DNA of 50,979 nt, taken from assembly GCA_038521345.1 (NCBI GenBank), contig JBCBKU010000022.1, positions 1 to 50,979 of the forward strand, read 5' to 3'. Origin of the DNA: JBCBKU01 sp038521345. Its GTDB lineage: Bacteria; Pseudomonadota; Alphaproteobacteria; Rhodobacterales; Rhodobacteraceae. Of this stretch, positions 41,722 through 49,639 are shown in pieces; within the stretch, counting starts at the first letter, position 1, and each line of letters opens with the position of its first letter. A program made the translations under genes and the position numbers. The notes beneath the pieces were generated by a model. That model did not search any database. It had not been told where the DNA came from and saw only the letters and a program-made list of their open reading frames with translations.

Positions 41722-42809
41722 TCGGCGGCCTCCGGCGTTGTCTGGGCCTCCATCGCTGCGGCGCGCAACCGGCGGATCAGTTCCAATTCCGATTGGAAGT
41801 CGACATAGTGCGGCAGCTTGATGTGCTCGAGGAACCCCGTCGCCTGAACATTGTCCGAATGGTAGAGCACGAATTCTTCGTCCTGTGCTGGGGCCCCGCT
41901 GTTGTCCTCGCCCAACTCTTTCCAGCGCAACGCCCTGTCCACAACCGCCATGGAAATCGACTTTCGTTCACTTTGTCCGAAAACGAGACCGTAGCCCCTG
42001 GTAAACTGGGCAGGCTCGGTCTTGGACCCAGCGAACTGGTTGACAGTCTCGCACTCGCTCACGTCAATTTCGCCGATATCGATTGAGAAACCGAGCTCGG
42101 GGATGTCCATTTCGACGGCAACGCGCCCGATGCGCAGTTCTCCGACAAATGCATGGTTCCGCCCAAAACCGCGTTGCGTGGAGTATGCCATGCCGAGCAC
42201 GAAACCCTCGTCTCCGCGCGTTAGCGCCTGAAGGCGTAGCGCGCGATCCGCGGGTAATTCGAGAGGTGATCGGGTCAGGTCTGGCGGCGTATCATTGCTT
42301 GGAGTTTCCGTTTGGATCAGACCTTCCTTGTTCAGGAATTCGGTGATGTGCGGTTTCGTGACCGGCGTTGGGTCGGCTTCTTCCGCAGGTTCCGGAAGGT
42401 CTTCGGCCTCCAGAGCGAAATCCAACAATCTGTGAGTGTAGTCGAAGGTTGGCCCAAGAACCTGCCCGCCCGGTGCGTCCTTGAACGTGGCCGAGATCCG
42501 GCGGTCGCAGGCCATTTTACCCGTATCGATCGGGTTCGAGCCGCCGAAACGGGGCAGCGTCGTGCGGTAGGCGCGGATCAGGAAAACCGCCTCGATCATA
42601 TCTCCGCGCGCCTGCTTGATTGCGAGCGCCGCGAGATCGGGATCGTAAAGCGATCCTTCCGCCATCACGCGGTTAACTGCGATCGACAGTTGTTCCCGAA
42701 TCTGCGCGATAGTTAGATCCGCGACACTTGGATCGCCCCTGCGCTCTTCCGCGAGCCAGCGATGGGCGTTATCAATCGCTCGCTCTCCGCCTTTGACCGC
42801 GACGTACAT
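41718..42809 (-). CDS. phnI: C-P lyase core subunit PhnI
   Basis: A 363-residue nucleosidase-type subunit that, with PhnG, H and L, exchanges adenine of ATP for phosphonate. It begins MYVAVKGGERAIDNAHRWLAEERRGD, diagnostic of PhnI, and has FVLGMAYSTQRGFGRNHAFVG and a C-terminal PHYVDFQSELELIRRLRAAA. It overlaps phnH by one base and phnJ by 4 bases. Confidence 0.95.
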   Translation of the reverse strand: MYVAVKGGERAIDNAHRWLAEERRGDPSVADLTIAQIREQLSIAVNRVMAEGSLYDPDLAALAIKQARGDMIEAVFLIRAYRTTLPRFGGSNPIDTGKMACDRRISATFKDAPGGQVLGPTFDYTHRLLDFALEAEDLPEPAEEADPTPVTKPHITEFLNKEGLIQTETPSNDTPPDLTRSPLELPADRALRLQALTRGDEGFVLGMAYSTQRGFGRNHAFVGELRIGRVAVEMDIPELGFSIDIGEIDVSECETVNQFAGSKTEPAQFTRGYGLVFGQSERKSISMAVVDRALRWKELGEDNSGAPAQDEEFVLYHSDNVQATGFLEHIKLPHYVDFQSELELIRRLRAAAMEAQTTPEAAE

Positions 42810-43375
42810 TATGCGTGCACCTTTGTTGTCCGCGGAAGCCCGGCCACATCACTCCCCGCTGTCAGGAAGAAATCTAGCCCAAGCGGGAATAGCATTTCGT
42901 TTGCGCGGAACGCGTCCACGTCGGGCAGGGGCAATGTTGCTGTGTCTTTGATGCCCGGCCCGGACAACGTCGTTCCCGGTCCTTCGAGGCTTGGTACCTC
43001 CACAATCAGAGTGGTCGAGCGATCCGGATACTCTGGGGTCCCGATGGGATAGGTGTTCAGAGGCAGGAGATCCGACCAATGCCCAACGGCAAAAGCCGCC
43101 TCTTCGCGAGCCACAAGCGGGGCGCCTGTATGGAACGCCACCCATGCCCGCACTTCTTCGGTGTCGTGCTCTCCGGCGAGATAGATGCCGGCGTCTGGGT
43201 CACAAAGCGTGATGATCAGGGTCGCCGCCGCCGGAGAAAGTGGAGCAGGACCGGAAGCTCCTGTAATCCGTTCAATCTTGCCCGGACGTGACAGCGCCGA
43301 GAGCGCGGCGCGAAATGCAAAAGCCGAGTCCCTCGGGGCATCGGCAAAGCCGCCTTCAAGCGAGTTGACGTCCAT
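42809..43375 (-). CDS. phnH: C-P lyase core subunit PhnH
   Basis: A 188-residue subunit of the PhnGHIJ complex. It starts with EGGFADAPRDSAFAFRAALSALSRPG, the family hallmark, and carries LTLCDPDAG-like LIITLCDPDAGIYL. PhnH resembles PLP-dependent folds without the cofactor. Its start and stop overlap phnG and phnI by one base each (TGATG). Confidence 0.95.
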   Translation of the reverse strand: MDVNSLEGGFADAPRDSAFAFRAALSALSRPGKIERITGASGPAPLSPAAATLIITLCDPDAGIYLAGEHDTEEVRAWVAFHTGAPLVAREEAAFAVGHWSDLLPLNTYPIGTPEYPDRSTTLIVEVPSLEGPGTTLSGPGIKDTATLPLPDVDAFRANEMLFPLGLDFFLTAGSDVAGLPRTTKVHA

Positions 43376-43821
43376 CAGTCTTCTCCGCGCATAAGTGTGA
43401 AAAAGTCGACCCGCGTGGCATCGGCCTTGGCGGCGCGCTCTTGCCTGCGGGTGTTGAGTGCCTGTTCGATCGGCCCAAGAACAGTGCGACTTACCAGATC
43501 GGATTCTTCCGTTTGCATCAAAGCGTCAATTACAGCCGCCTGCCGCGCCTTCTCCTTATCCCGACCTTGGACATAGGAATGACCGACCTCGCCTGTGGCC
43601 AGCCGCAATGCGCAGCGGGTCACGGTCATCTCACCGAGGTTGAATGGAGCTCCGACCGCTCCCGCGCGACCGCGTACCATGACTGCGCCGACTTCGGGGG
43701 CCCGGAGCCACGTGAAGCTCGGTATACGCGACAGTTCGCCAAAGAGTTCATCCAACAGAGCGCTAGGTGCCTTCGCCAGCAGGCTCATCCACTTTTTTCG
43801 ATCGTTCGGGGCTTGTGCCAT
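43375..43821 (-). CDS. phnG: C-P lyase core subunit PhnG
   Basis: A 148-residue subunit beginning MAQAPNDRKKWMSLLAKAP, with the conserved LRAPEVGAVMVRGRAG and FNLGEMTVTRCALRL, then GHSYVQGRDKEKARQAAVIDAL. It is first in the C-P lyase operon. ATG 43821 is chosen; codons to 43857 run into the promoter. It diverges from phnF over 93 bases. Confidence 0.94.
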   Translation of the reverse strand: MAQAPNDRKKWMSLLAKAPSALLDELFGELSRIPSFTWLRAPEVGAVMVRGRAGAVGAPFNLGEMTVTRCALRLATGEVGHSYVQGRDKEKARQAAVIDALMQTEESDLVSRTVLGPIEQALNTRRQERAAKADATRVDFFTLMRGED

Positions 43822-43836
43822 TGGGCGGGTTCGCTC

Positions 43837-43916
43837 TAGAATTCTACAACTAGACAACTCCTAGCGAATCCGGCACCGTATGTTCAAGTGCCATTTGCGT
43901 GAAACTTTGGTGACAT
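43837..43916. promoter_or_regulatory. phnG-phnF intergenic control region
   Basis: TAGAATTCTA (43837-43846) is a 10-base palindrome. Next to it ACAACT occurs twice, 8 bases apart, with TAGACAACT between 43851 and 43859, resembling half sites of HutC/PhnF-type operators. On the minus strand ATGTCAC, CAAA, GTTTCAC (plus 43899-43916) resembles a Pho box 78 bases before the phnG ATG and overlaps the phnF start codon. Regulation by both PhnF and PhoB is inferred. Confidence 0.45.
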
Positions 43917-44634
43917 GGGTCGCACACCGGTCTGGAAAACAATAGCCGACAGCCTGTCGCGTGATATCGCGTCGGGCAGGTATCAGGTGGGTGACAAGCT
44001 GCCGACAGAAGCACAATTGTCACAAAAATTTGCCGTGAACCGCCACACTGTGCGCCGCGCAATTGCGGCGTTGGTCGAGGATGGTTTGGTTTTCACACGT
44101 CGGGGCGCAGGCGTGTTCGTCGACTGCGAACCGACAGAGTACCGTCTTGGCCAGCGGGTCCGGTACCACAAGAACCTTGCAGCCGCAGGGCGTCTGCCTG
44201 GAAAGGAAGTGCTGAATTCTGAGACCCGGGCGGCAGACACCGAAGAGGCGGAGGTCTTGTCGATTGAAGCTGGCGAACCCGTTCATGTCCACGAAGGGAT
44301 TTCGCTGAGTGACGGCCAGCCGATCGCAGCCTTTTTGAGCGTGTTTCCTGCCGGTCGCTTCCCGGAGCTCCGAACGCATCTCGTAAAACTGAAATCGGTG
44401 ACCGCTGCGCTGTCGGAATGCGGTGTAACCGACTATTTGCGTCAGTCCACACGACTGACTGCCGTTCGGGCCCGCGCCGACCATGCGCGTCATTTACGCG
44501 TTCCGGAAGGGGCCCCGATGATACTGTCGGTTTCGGTGAACGTAGATCTGTCGGGTAACCCGATCGAATACGGTCGGACATGGTTTGCCGGTGATCGGGT
44601 AACTCTTATGCTCGAACACGCAAAAACAGGTTAA
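43915..44634 (+). CDS. phnF: GntR/HutC family regulator PhnF
   Basis: A 239-residue repressor-type protein. The N-terminal GntR winged helix (about 5-70) includes SGRYQVGDKLPTEAQLSQKFAVNRHTVRRAIAAL; the C-terminal UTRA ligand domain (about 90-235) follows. It diverges from the C-P lyase operon, the usual place for PhnF, and is followed by the second phnM gene 75 bases on. The ribosome site is weak (TTTGGTG). Confidence 0.9.
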   Translation: MGRTPVWKTIADSLSRDIASGRYQVGDKLPTEAQLSQKFAVNRHTVRRAIAALVEDGLVFTRRGAGVFVDCEPTEYRLGQRVRYHKNLAAAGRLPGKEVLNSETRAADTEEAEVLSIEAGEPVHVHEGISLSDGQPIAAFLSVFPAGRFPELRTHLVKLKSVTAALSECGVTDYLRQSTRLTAVRARADHARHLRVPEGAPMILSVSVNVDLSGNPIEYGRTWFAGDRVTLMLEHAKTG

Positions 44635-44646
44635 TTTCTGCACAAA

Positions 44647-44664
44647 GTGTCATCTTTCGGACAT
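44647..44664 (+). promoter_or_regulatory. Pho-box-like site before the second phnM
   Basis: GTGTCAT (44647-44653), CTTT, CGGACAT (44658-44664): the first half differs from CTGTCAT at one base and the second at two. It ends 45 bases before the TTG start at 44710. No other regulatory motif is obvious in this gap. Confidence 0.45.
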
Positions 44665-44709
44665 ACGGGTCTGAAAGAAGCCGTCGAAAAATTTATATGA
44701 AGGCAGGCC

Positions 44710-45891
44710 TTGGCCGACAATAGTATCTCTGTCCGGTTGACCGGTGCATCCGTGCTTCGCGACGGGTCCTTTTCGCGAGGTCCGTTGTCGCTACGCGGAG
44801 GAATCGTAGTCGATGACTCGCTTCCGGCCGTGGACTTGTCGGGTTATATGCTCCTTCCGGGTATTATTGACCTTCATGGTGACGCCTTCGAACGCCATAT
44901 CGCCCCCCGCCCTTCGGCGCCGTTCGATATCGAAACCGGTTTAACAGCGACGGACCGAGATGCAGCTGCAAACGGGATCACGACCGCTTGGCTTGCCCAA
45001 AGCTGGTCTTGGGAGGGCGGGAAGCGCGGTCCCGATTTCGCGGAAGAAGTTCTTGTGGCGCTGGATGCCTACAGGGCGCGCGCTCTAACGGACCTGCGGA
45101 TTCAGATACGCTGTGAAACCCATACGGTGGACACACTCGAGCGGCTTCTCGACAACGTCAAGCGCCACGCCATCGACTATGTGATTTTCAATAATCACCT
45201 CGACGAGGCCCATGCGCTTGCCAAAATGGATCCAGAGACTTTGGCCCATTGGGCCAAAAGCGCCGGGAAGTCGCCGGCTGAGCATCTTGCGGCTATTGAG
45301 TCTGCAAAGCGCCAGAGTGCAAAAGTCCCACGGTTCCTTTGCAGCCTGTCAGAGGCGTTCGACGCACTGGGTGTCCGCTATGGTAGCCACGATGACGCGG
45401 ATGGCACAGTTCGCGAGACCTATGCCATGATCGGGGCAAGGATCTGCGAGTTTCCGGTTTCGAATTCCGCGGCAGCTGTGGCCAGCGCGGGCGGAGATCC
45501 CATCCTGATGGGTGCCCCAAACGTGGTTCGGGGTCGGTCGCAAGCGGGCAACATCGCCGCCATCGATCTAATCCGGCAGGGTCGCTGCGACGCGCTTGTG
45601 TCCGACTATTACTATCCTGCGCTTTCGAAAGCGGCTTTTTACCTTGCGGATACTGGTCTCCGGACACTTCCGGAAGCGTGGGCCATGGTTTCCGAAATCC
45701 CGGCCAAAGTAATGGGATTGACTGATCGCGGCCGAATTGAACCGGGATTGCGGGCGGACTTCGTAATTGTGGACGAAGCAACCCGAAGTATCGAGGGCAC
45801 GGTGTCAGGAGGCCGGATCACGCACCTTGCAGGCGGGGCCGCGCAGCGGTTCATCGCAGCCAACCCGCAGTTGGCGATCGCGGCAGAGTAG
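44710..45891 (+). CDS. phnM: Second PhnM-family amidohydrolase
   Basis: A 393-residue paralogue of PhnM starting with TTG after AAGGCAGG. It has DLHGDAFERHIAPRPSAPF (metal-binding region), GSHDDADGTVRE, GAPNVVRGRSQAGN and ALVSDYYYPALS, the same order of motifs as the copy at 36476-37621 but with different flanks, for example a WSWEGGKRGP insertion. It likely removes pyrophosphate from a ribosyl phosphonate triphosphate, perhaps with different substrate range. It is read after phnF. Confidence 0.85.
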   Translation: MADNSISVRLTGASVLRDGSFSRGPLSLRGGIVVDDSLPAVDLSGYMLLPGIIDLHGDAFERHIAPRPSAPFDIETGLTATDRDAAANGITTAWLAQSWSWEGGKRGPDFAEEVLVALDAYRARALTDLRIQIRCETHTVDTLERLLDNVKRHAIDYVIFNNHLDEAHALAKMDPETLAHWAKSAGKSPAEHLAAIESAKRQSAKVPRFLCSLSEAFDALGVRYGSHDDADGTVRETYAMIGARICEFPVSNSAAAVASAGGDPILMGAPNVVRGRSQAGNIAAIDLIRQGRCDALVSDYYYPALSKAAFYLADTGLRTLPEAWAMVSEIPAKVMGLTDRGRIEPGLRADFVIVDEATRSIEGTVSGGRITHLAGGAAQRFIAANPQLAIAAE

Positions 45892-45898
45892 CGGTCGC

Positions 45899-46513
45899 TC
45901 AGGCGTGTTTTTTGATGAATGCCTCGGCTGAAAGGTCGCGAAAATCCTGCAGCGCCTCCCGCAACCTGGCATGATCCCAGTCCCACCAGGCAAGATTGAT
46001 CAAGGCGCATTTGATTTCTTCTGGAAACCGGTCGCGAACCGGCCGCGCCGGCACGCCGGCCACGATGGAATAATCCGCGACGTTCTTGGTAACGACAGCG
46101 CCTGACGCAATCACAGCGCCATGCCCGATGATCACGTCAGGTTTCACTTGCGCTGCATGCCCGATCCACGTGTCATGCCCGATACGAGTTATCCGGGATC
46201 GGCGAAGAGCAAACCACTCGGCGTCGTGTTCGGCATCGTCCCAGTAATCCGACGACCGATAGAGAAAGTGATGCAGGCTCGCCTTCGACATTGGATGATC
46301 CGTGGCGCCAATTCTCACAAAGCTTGCGATGTTCGCGAACTTTCCGATGTCCGCATTGGCGATGTCGGCGTAGCGATCCGTGTAGCTGTAGTCACCTAAC
46401 CTAGAATAGGCGATTCGCGTCCCGTGGCCGAGTTCGACGAATCGGCCGAACTGCGTTTCGGTGACACTGCACTCTTCGTGGACGACTGGTTCGTCTTCTG
46501 TCAGTTTCGCCAT
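45899..46513 (-). CDS. Phosphonate-associated hexapeptide-repeat transferase
   Basis: A 204-residue left-handed beta-helix protein of the acetyltransferase type (DapH/VatD-like). The first half has repeats around RYADIANADIGKFANIASFVRIGATDHP, and the second has RIGHDTWIGHAAQVKPDVIIGHGAVIASGAVVTKNV with VAGVPARPV at the end; the histidine in GATDHP is likely catalytic. A family of such transferases is tied to phosphonate operons. Acyl donor and acceptor are unknown. Start ATG 46513 after GGGGAAAGG. It converges on the second phnM. Confidence 0.83.
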   Translation of the reverse strand: MAKLTEDEPVVHEECSVTETQFGRFVELGHGTRIAYSRLGDYSYTDRYADIANADIGKFANIASFVRIGATDHPMSKASLHHFLYRSSDYWDDAEHDAEWFALRRSRITRIGHDTWIGHAAQVKPDVIIGHGAVIASGAVVTKNVADYSIVAGVPARPVRDRFPEEIKCALINLAWWDWDHARLREALQDFRDLSAEAFIKKHA

Positions 46514-46613
46514 CGGCACCTTTCCCCTGAAGCTATCCACAGCCTTTAAAGAATCCTTGCCTCATTGTCGTCAAAGCGTAATGTGCCCGCGGGACTGTGG
46601 GGGACACGCCGTC

Positions 46614-46820
46614 TTGAAGTTTGAATCTATCGAAGAACAGCGGCTTGCCGCATTCATAGTGTCGATGCCCGAGCAGGACATCGCACCTTTCATCCGAGAA
46701 CAATCGAAACAGCGGACCCTTAGCCGGACAATGCGACAGCTAAACAGAGCTGCGCGTTCTTCGGATCAGTCGTGCCGGAGCCTTGCCGATCGCGCGATCC
46801 GGAAACTCGGTTTCCTTTAG
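46614..46820 (+). CDS. Small basic helical protein, unknown
   Basis: A 68-residue frame with TTG at 46614 (an in-frame ATG at 46581 is possible). It reads MKFESIEEQRLAAFIVSMPEQDIAPFIREQSKQ and ends in an Arg-rich helix. The composition looks coding and it ends 9 bases before xylB, so it may be in the same transcript. I recognise no family. The weak start keeps confidence low. Confidence 0.4.
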   Translation: MKFESIEEQRLAAFIVSMPEQDIAPFIREQSKQRTLSRTMRQLNRAARSSDQSCRSLADRAIRKLGFL

Positions 46821-46829
46821 GGCTCCAAT

Positions 46830-48269
46830 ATGTACATCGGTCTGGATCTCGGCACGTCCGGTCTTAAGGGCGTGCTGGTTGATGGTGACCAGCGCATCGT
46901 TGCCGAGACTTCTGCGCCTCTGACGGTTTCGCGTCCGCACCCGGGGTGGTCCGAACAGGCACCGTCGGACTGGATTGCAGCGGCCGAGTCCGTGATGGCC
47001 TCGCTGGCCAATTTACATTCGCTTTCAGGTGTCACAGCAATTGGGCTCAGTGGCCAGATGCACGGCGCCGTCTGTCTTGACGCCGAGCATCAAGTTCTGC
47101 GGCCCGCTATTCTCTGGAACGACACGCGGGCGGCCGAGGAAGCCGCGACCTTGGATGCGGATCCGACTTGGAGAGCGATCTCGGGCAACATTGTTTTTCC
47201 TGGATTTACCGCGCCCAAGATCTCCTGGATGCAGGCGCATGAGCCAGATCTGGCCTCGCGGATCGCGACGGTGCTTCTGCCAAAGGACTTCCTTCGTTTC
47301 TGGCTCACGGGCGACATGGTTTCGGATGTGTCGGATGCAGCGGGGACCGCATGGCTCGACACGGGCGCGCGCGCATGGTCCGTAGAGCTCCTGCGGTCCG
47401 GCGGTCTCGATACTTCTGCTATGCCTGCCCTTGTGGAGGGAAGCGCAGTCTCGGGCCACCTAAGTTCGAGTCTGGCACGGAAGTGGGGCTTGCCCGACGG
47501 TGTCGTTGTTGCGGGTGGCGGCGGCGACAATGCAGCTTCGGCCGTGGGCGTCGGTGTGGTCGAACCAGGTACCGCCTTTGTATCGCTCGGGACCTCCGGC
47601 GTGCTTTTTGCGTCTACCCACGAGTATTCCCCAGATCCGGGTACGTCGGTCCATACATTTTGCCACGCCCTACCGGGGCTCTGGTGCCAGATGGGCGTCA
47701 TTCTGGCCGCGACTGATGCCTTGTCGTGGTTCGCGCGATTGGCAGGGTCCGAACCCGCCGCGCTGACAGCAGAACTGGGGCAATTGCAACGCCCTGGCGA
47801 GACGCTGTTTCTTCCGTATCTAGGGGGTGAACGAACACCACATAACGATGCTGCGGTCCGTGGCGCGTTCACCGGATTGTCCCATGCGTCGGACCGGTCC
47901 GCCGTGACCCGCGCGGTGCTGGAAGGTGTCACCTTCGCCTTCCGAGATTGTTACGACGCGCTGACTGCGACCGGCACCCGCATCGAGCGCTTGGTTGCCG
48001 TCGGGGGCGGCAGCCGGTCCCGTTACTGGATCGAATGCCTTGCGACGGCCTTGGGACACGAGATCGAAATACCCGTCGATGGCGATTTCGGAGGTGCTTT
48101 CGGCGCAGCACGGCTCGCCATGATGGCGGCTGGTGGCGGGGGGGCCGAACTTGCCACGATGCCACCGATCGCCAATCGGGTTGCGCCAGTCGCCGGTATG
48201 GGGCCCGCCTTTTTCGATGCACAGGAGCGCTATCGCGCGACATACCGGGCCCTTAAGACCGTCGATTGA
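46830..48269 (+). CDS. xylB: Xylulokinase
   Basis: FGGY-family kinase phosphorylating D-xylulose. The 479-residue protein begins YIGLDLGTSGLKGVLVDGDQ (ATP-binding phosphate loop), has GLSGQMHGAVCLD, LPKDFLRFWLTGDMVSDVSDAAGTAWLD, and FLPYLGGERTPHND, then GGGSRSRYW in the C-terminal domain. No xylose isomerase is nearby. It converges on the LacI-type gene with a 5-base gap. Confidence 0.92.
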   Translation: MYIGLDLGTSGLKGVLVDGDQRIVAETSAPLTVSRPHPGWSEQAPSDWIAAAESVMASLANLHSLSGVTAIGLSGQMHGAVCLDAEHQVLRPAILWNDTRAAEEAATLDADPTWRAISGNIVFPGFTAPKISWMQAHEPDLASRIATVLLPKDFLRFWLTGDMVSDVSDAAGTAWLDTGARAWSVELLRSGGLDTSAMPALVEGSAVSGHLSSSLARKWGLPDGVVVAGGGGDNAASAVGVGVVEPGTAFVSLGTSGVLFASTHEYSPDPGTSVHTFCHALPGLWCQMGVILAATDALSWFARLAGSEPAALTAELGQLQRPGETLFLPYLGGERTPHNDAAVRGAFTGLSHASDRSAVTRAVLEGVTFAFRDCYDALTATGTRIERLVAVGGGSRSRYWIECLATALGHEIEIPVDGDFGGAFGAARLAMMAAGGGGAELATMPPIANRVAPVAGMGPAFFDAQERYRATYRALKTVD

Positions 48270-48274
48270 TGCGC

Positions 48275-49336
48275 CTAAGGCGTGTGTGGCTCAAGGTAGA
48301 CCGTTTTGCGGCCAATCGTTTGGCCCATGTTCAGGCGCGGGGACAATTCAATCACCTCTCCTGGCGCGCGGTCCTCTCCAAGCACTCGGTCACGAACGAT
48401 CATGGCCGCTGCCGCACCGATTTCAAATCGGCACGCATCCATGGTTGCCAGTTGCTTGGGCAAACCATCCAGTAACTCGACGCCATTGAATCCGGCCAAA
48501 CCGATCCGTCCCGGAATATCGTAGCCTTGCTCGGTGCAGTAGAACATCCCGCCCACGGCGATGACGTCATTCGAGTAATAAAGGAAATCAAGGTTTGGCG
48601 ACCGCTCAAGAATGGCGGCGGTCATTTCGCGCCCCTTTGCAACCGAAGACCCCCCCTCATAAAACTCTTGATCGAAGACCTCTATGTGGTCTTTGGCCAA
48701 TGCATCGGTGAAACCTTCAAATCGTTTCCGTGCCCGGTGATCCAGCGGCATCTTCGTGCCGAGAAAGCCAATGCGAGAGTACCCGTTGCGCACAATCCGC
48801 TTTGCCATTTCACGACCTGCGCGCCGATGACTGATCCCGACTGCCGCGTCCAGCGGGGATCCGTCGGTGTCCATGATTTCGACCACCGGGACTCCCGCGC
48901 CCTTTAACATGGCCTGGCTAGCCTCTGAATGTTCTAATCCGGCAATAATCACGCCAGAGGGGCGCCACGACAGCATCTCGTACAGGACGGTCTCTTCACG
49001 TTCAGGCATGTAATTGGTGACGCCGAACACAGGTTGAAGTGGAGTGTCGTCAAGGATGGACGAAATACCAGAAAGGACTTCCGGAAAGACCATGTTCGAC
49101 AGGCTGGGTACGATTACAGCGACCAGATTGACCCGGTTCGATGCAAGGGCACCGGCAATCTTGTTCGGAACATAACCCAGTGCACGCGCCGCTTCGAGCA
49201 CCCTCTTCCGCGTCGTATCGGATACGTCGCCTCTGTTTCTCAGGACCCGACTGACGGTCATCTCAGAAACGCCAGACGCCTCCGAAACATCCCTAAGTGT
49301 CAGAGGGCGAGGGGGCGGATCGATCTTCTGAGACAT
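48275..49336 (-). CDS. LacI/GntR-type transcriptional regulator
   Basis: A 353-residue repressor. The LacI helix-turn-helix is LTLRDVSEASGVSEMTVSRVLRN (about 12-35), followed by the hinge helix IAGALASNRV and a periplasmic-binding-like ligand domain. It is closest to gluconate-type GntR members (PERE-ETVLYEMLSWRPSGVIIAG). It is convergent with xylB. ATG 49336 starts the family domain; in-frame codons to 49531 cross the tRNA gene and are not real. The ligand is not known. Confidence 0.88.
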   Translation of the reverse strand: MSQKIDPPPRPLTLRDVSEASGVSEMTVSRVLRNRGDVSDTTRKRVLEAARALGYVPNKIAGALASNRVNLVAVIVPSLSNMVFPEVLSGISSILDDTPLQPVFGVTNYMPEREETVLYEMLSWRPSGVIIAGLEHSEASQAMLKGAGVPVVEIMDTDGSPLDAAVGISHRRAGREMAKRIVRNGYSRIGFLGTKMPLDHRARKRFEGFTDALAKDHIEVFDQEFYEGGSSVAKGREMTAAILERSPNLDFLYYSNDVIAVGGMFYCTEQGYDIPGRIGLAGFNGVELLDGLPKQLATMDACRFEIGAAAAMIVRDRVLGEDRAPGEVIELSPRLNMGQTIGRKTVYLEPHTP

Positions 49337-49420
49337 GTAATTCCTTACTCGGATCCGGGCTCGCACACCATGCCGAAGGGCTTGATCAGGCGGGACATTC
49401 CGGCGACAACCCAACCGAAA

Positions 49421-49496
49421 GGCCCCGTAGCTCAGAGGATAGAGCAACCGCCTCCTAAGCGGTAGGTCGAAGGTTCGACTCCTTCCGGGGCCGCCA
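49421..49496 (+). tRNA. tRNA-Arg (anticodon CCT)
   Basis: A 76-base cloverleaf. Acceptor stem GGCCCCG pairs with CGGGGCC (49486-49492), the D arm is GCTC/GAGC, the anticodon stem ACCGC/GCGGT closes the loop CTCCTAA with anticodon CCT, and the T arm is GAAGG TTCGACT CCTTC. CCA is encoded (49494-49496). No integrase or duplicated 3' end is visible nearby. Confidence 0.97.
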
Positions 49497-49639
49497 TCCC
49501 GGCACGATGTTGAATGGCACCCTTTGGGCAATATTGGCCGCGGCAGGAGGACAGTGCGGCTGCAGCATGGACCCGTACAGCGTTTGAACCTATCACGCCC
49601 CGGCGTATGAGCGGCAGATTTGTATGACGAGGTGAGTGG

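Noticed and set aside
46575..46595. A Pho-box-like stretch (TTGTCGT, CAAA, GCGTAAT) upstream of the hexapeptide transferase
   Set aside because: Too many mismatches in the second half; weaker than the three sites reported.
47090..47932. A 280-codon minus-strand frame within xylB
   Set aside because: xylB has full FGGY kinase motifs; the antisense product is Ser/Pro/Arg-rich without motifs.
49421..49496. tRNA-Arg as a possible integration site for a mobile element
   Set aside because: No integrase and no repeat of the tRNA 3' end is visible nearby; the flanking genes are ordinary sugar metabolism genes.
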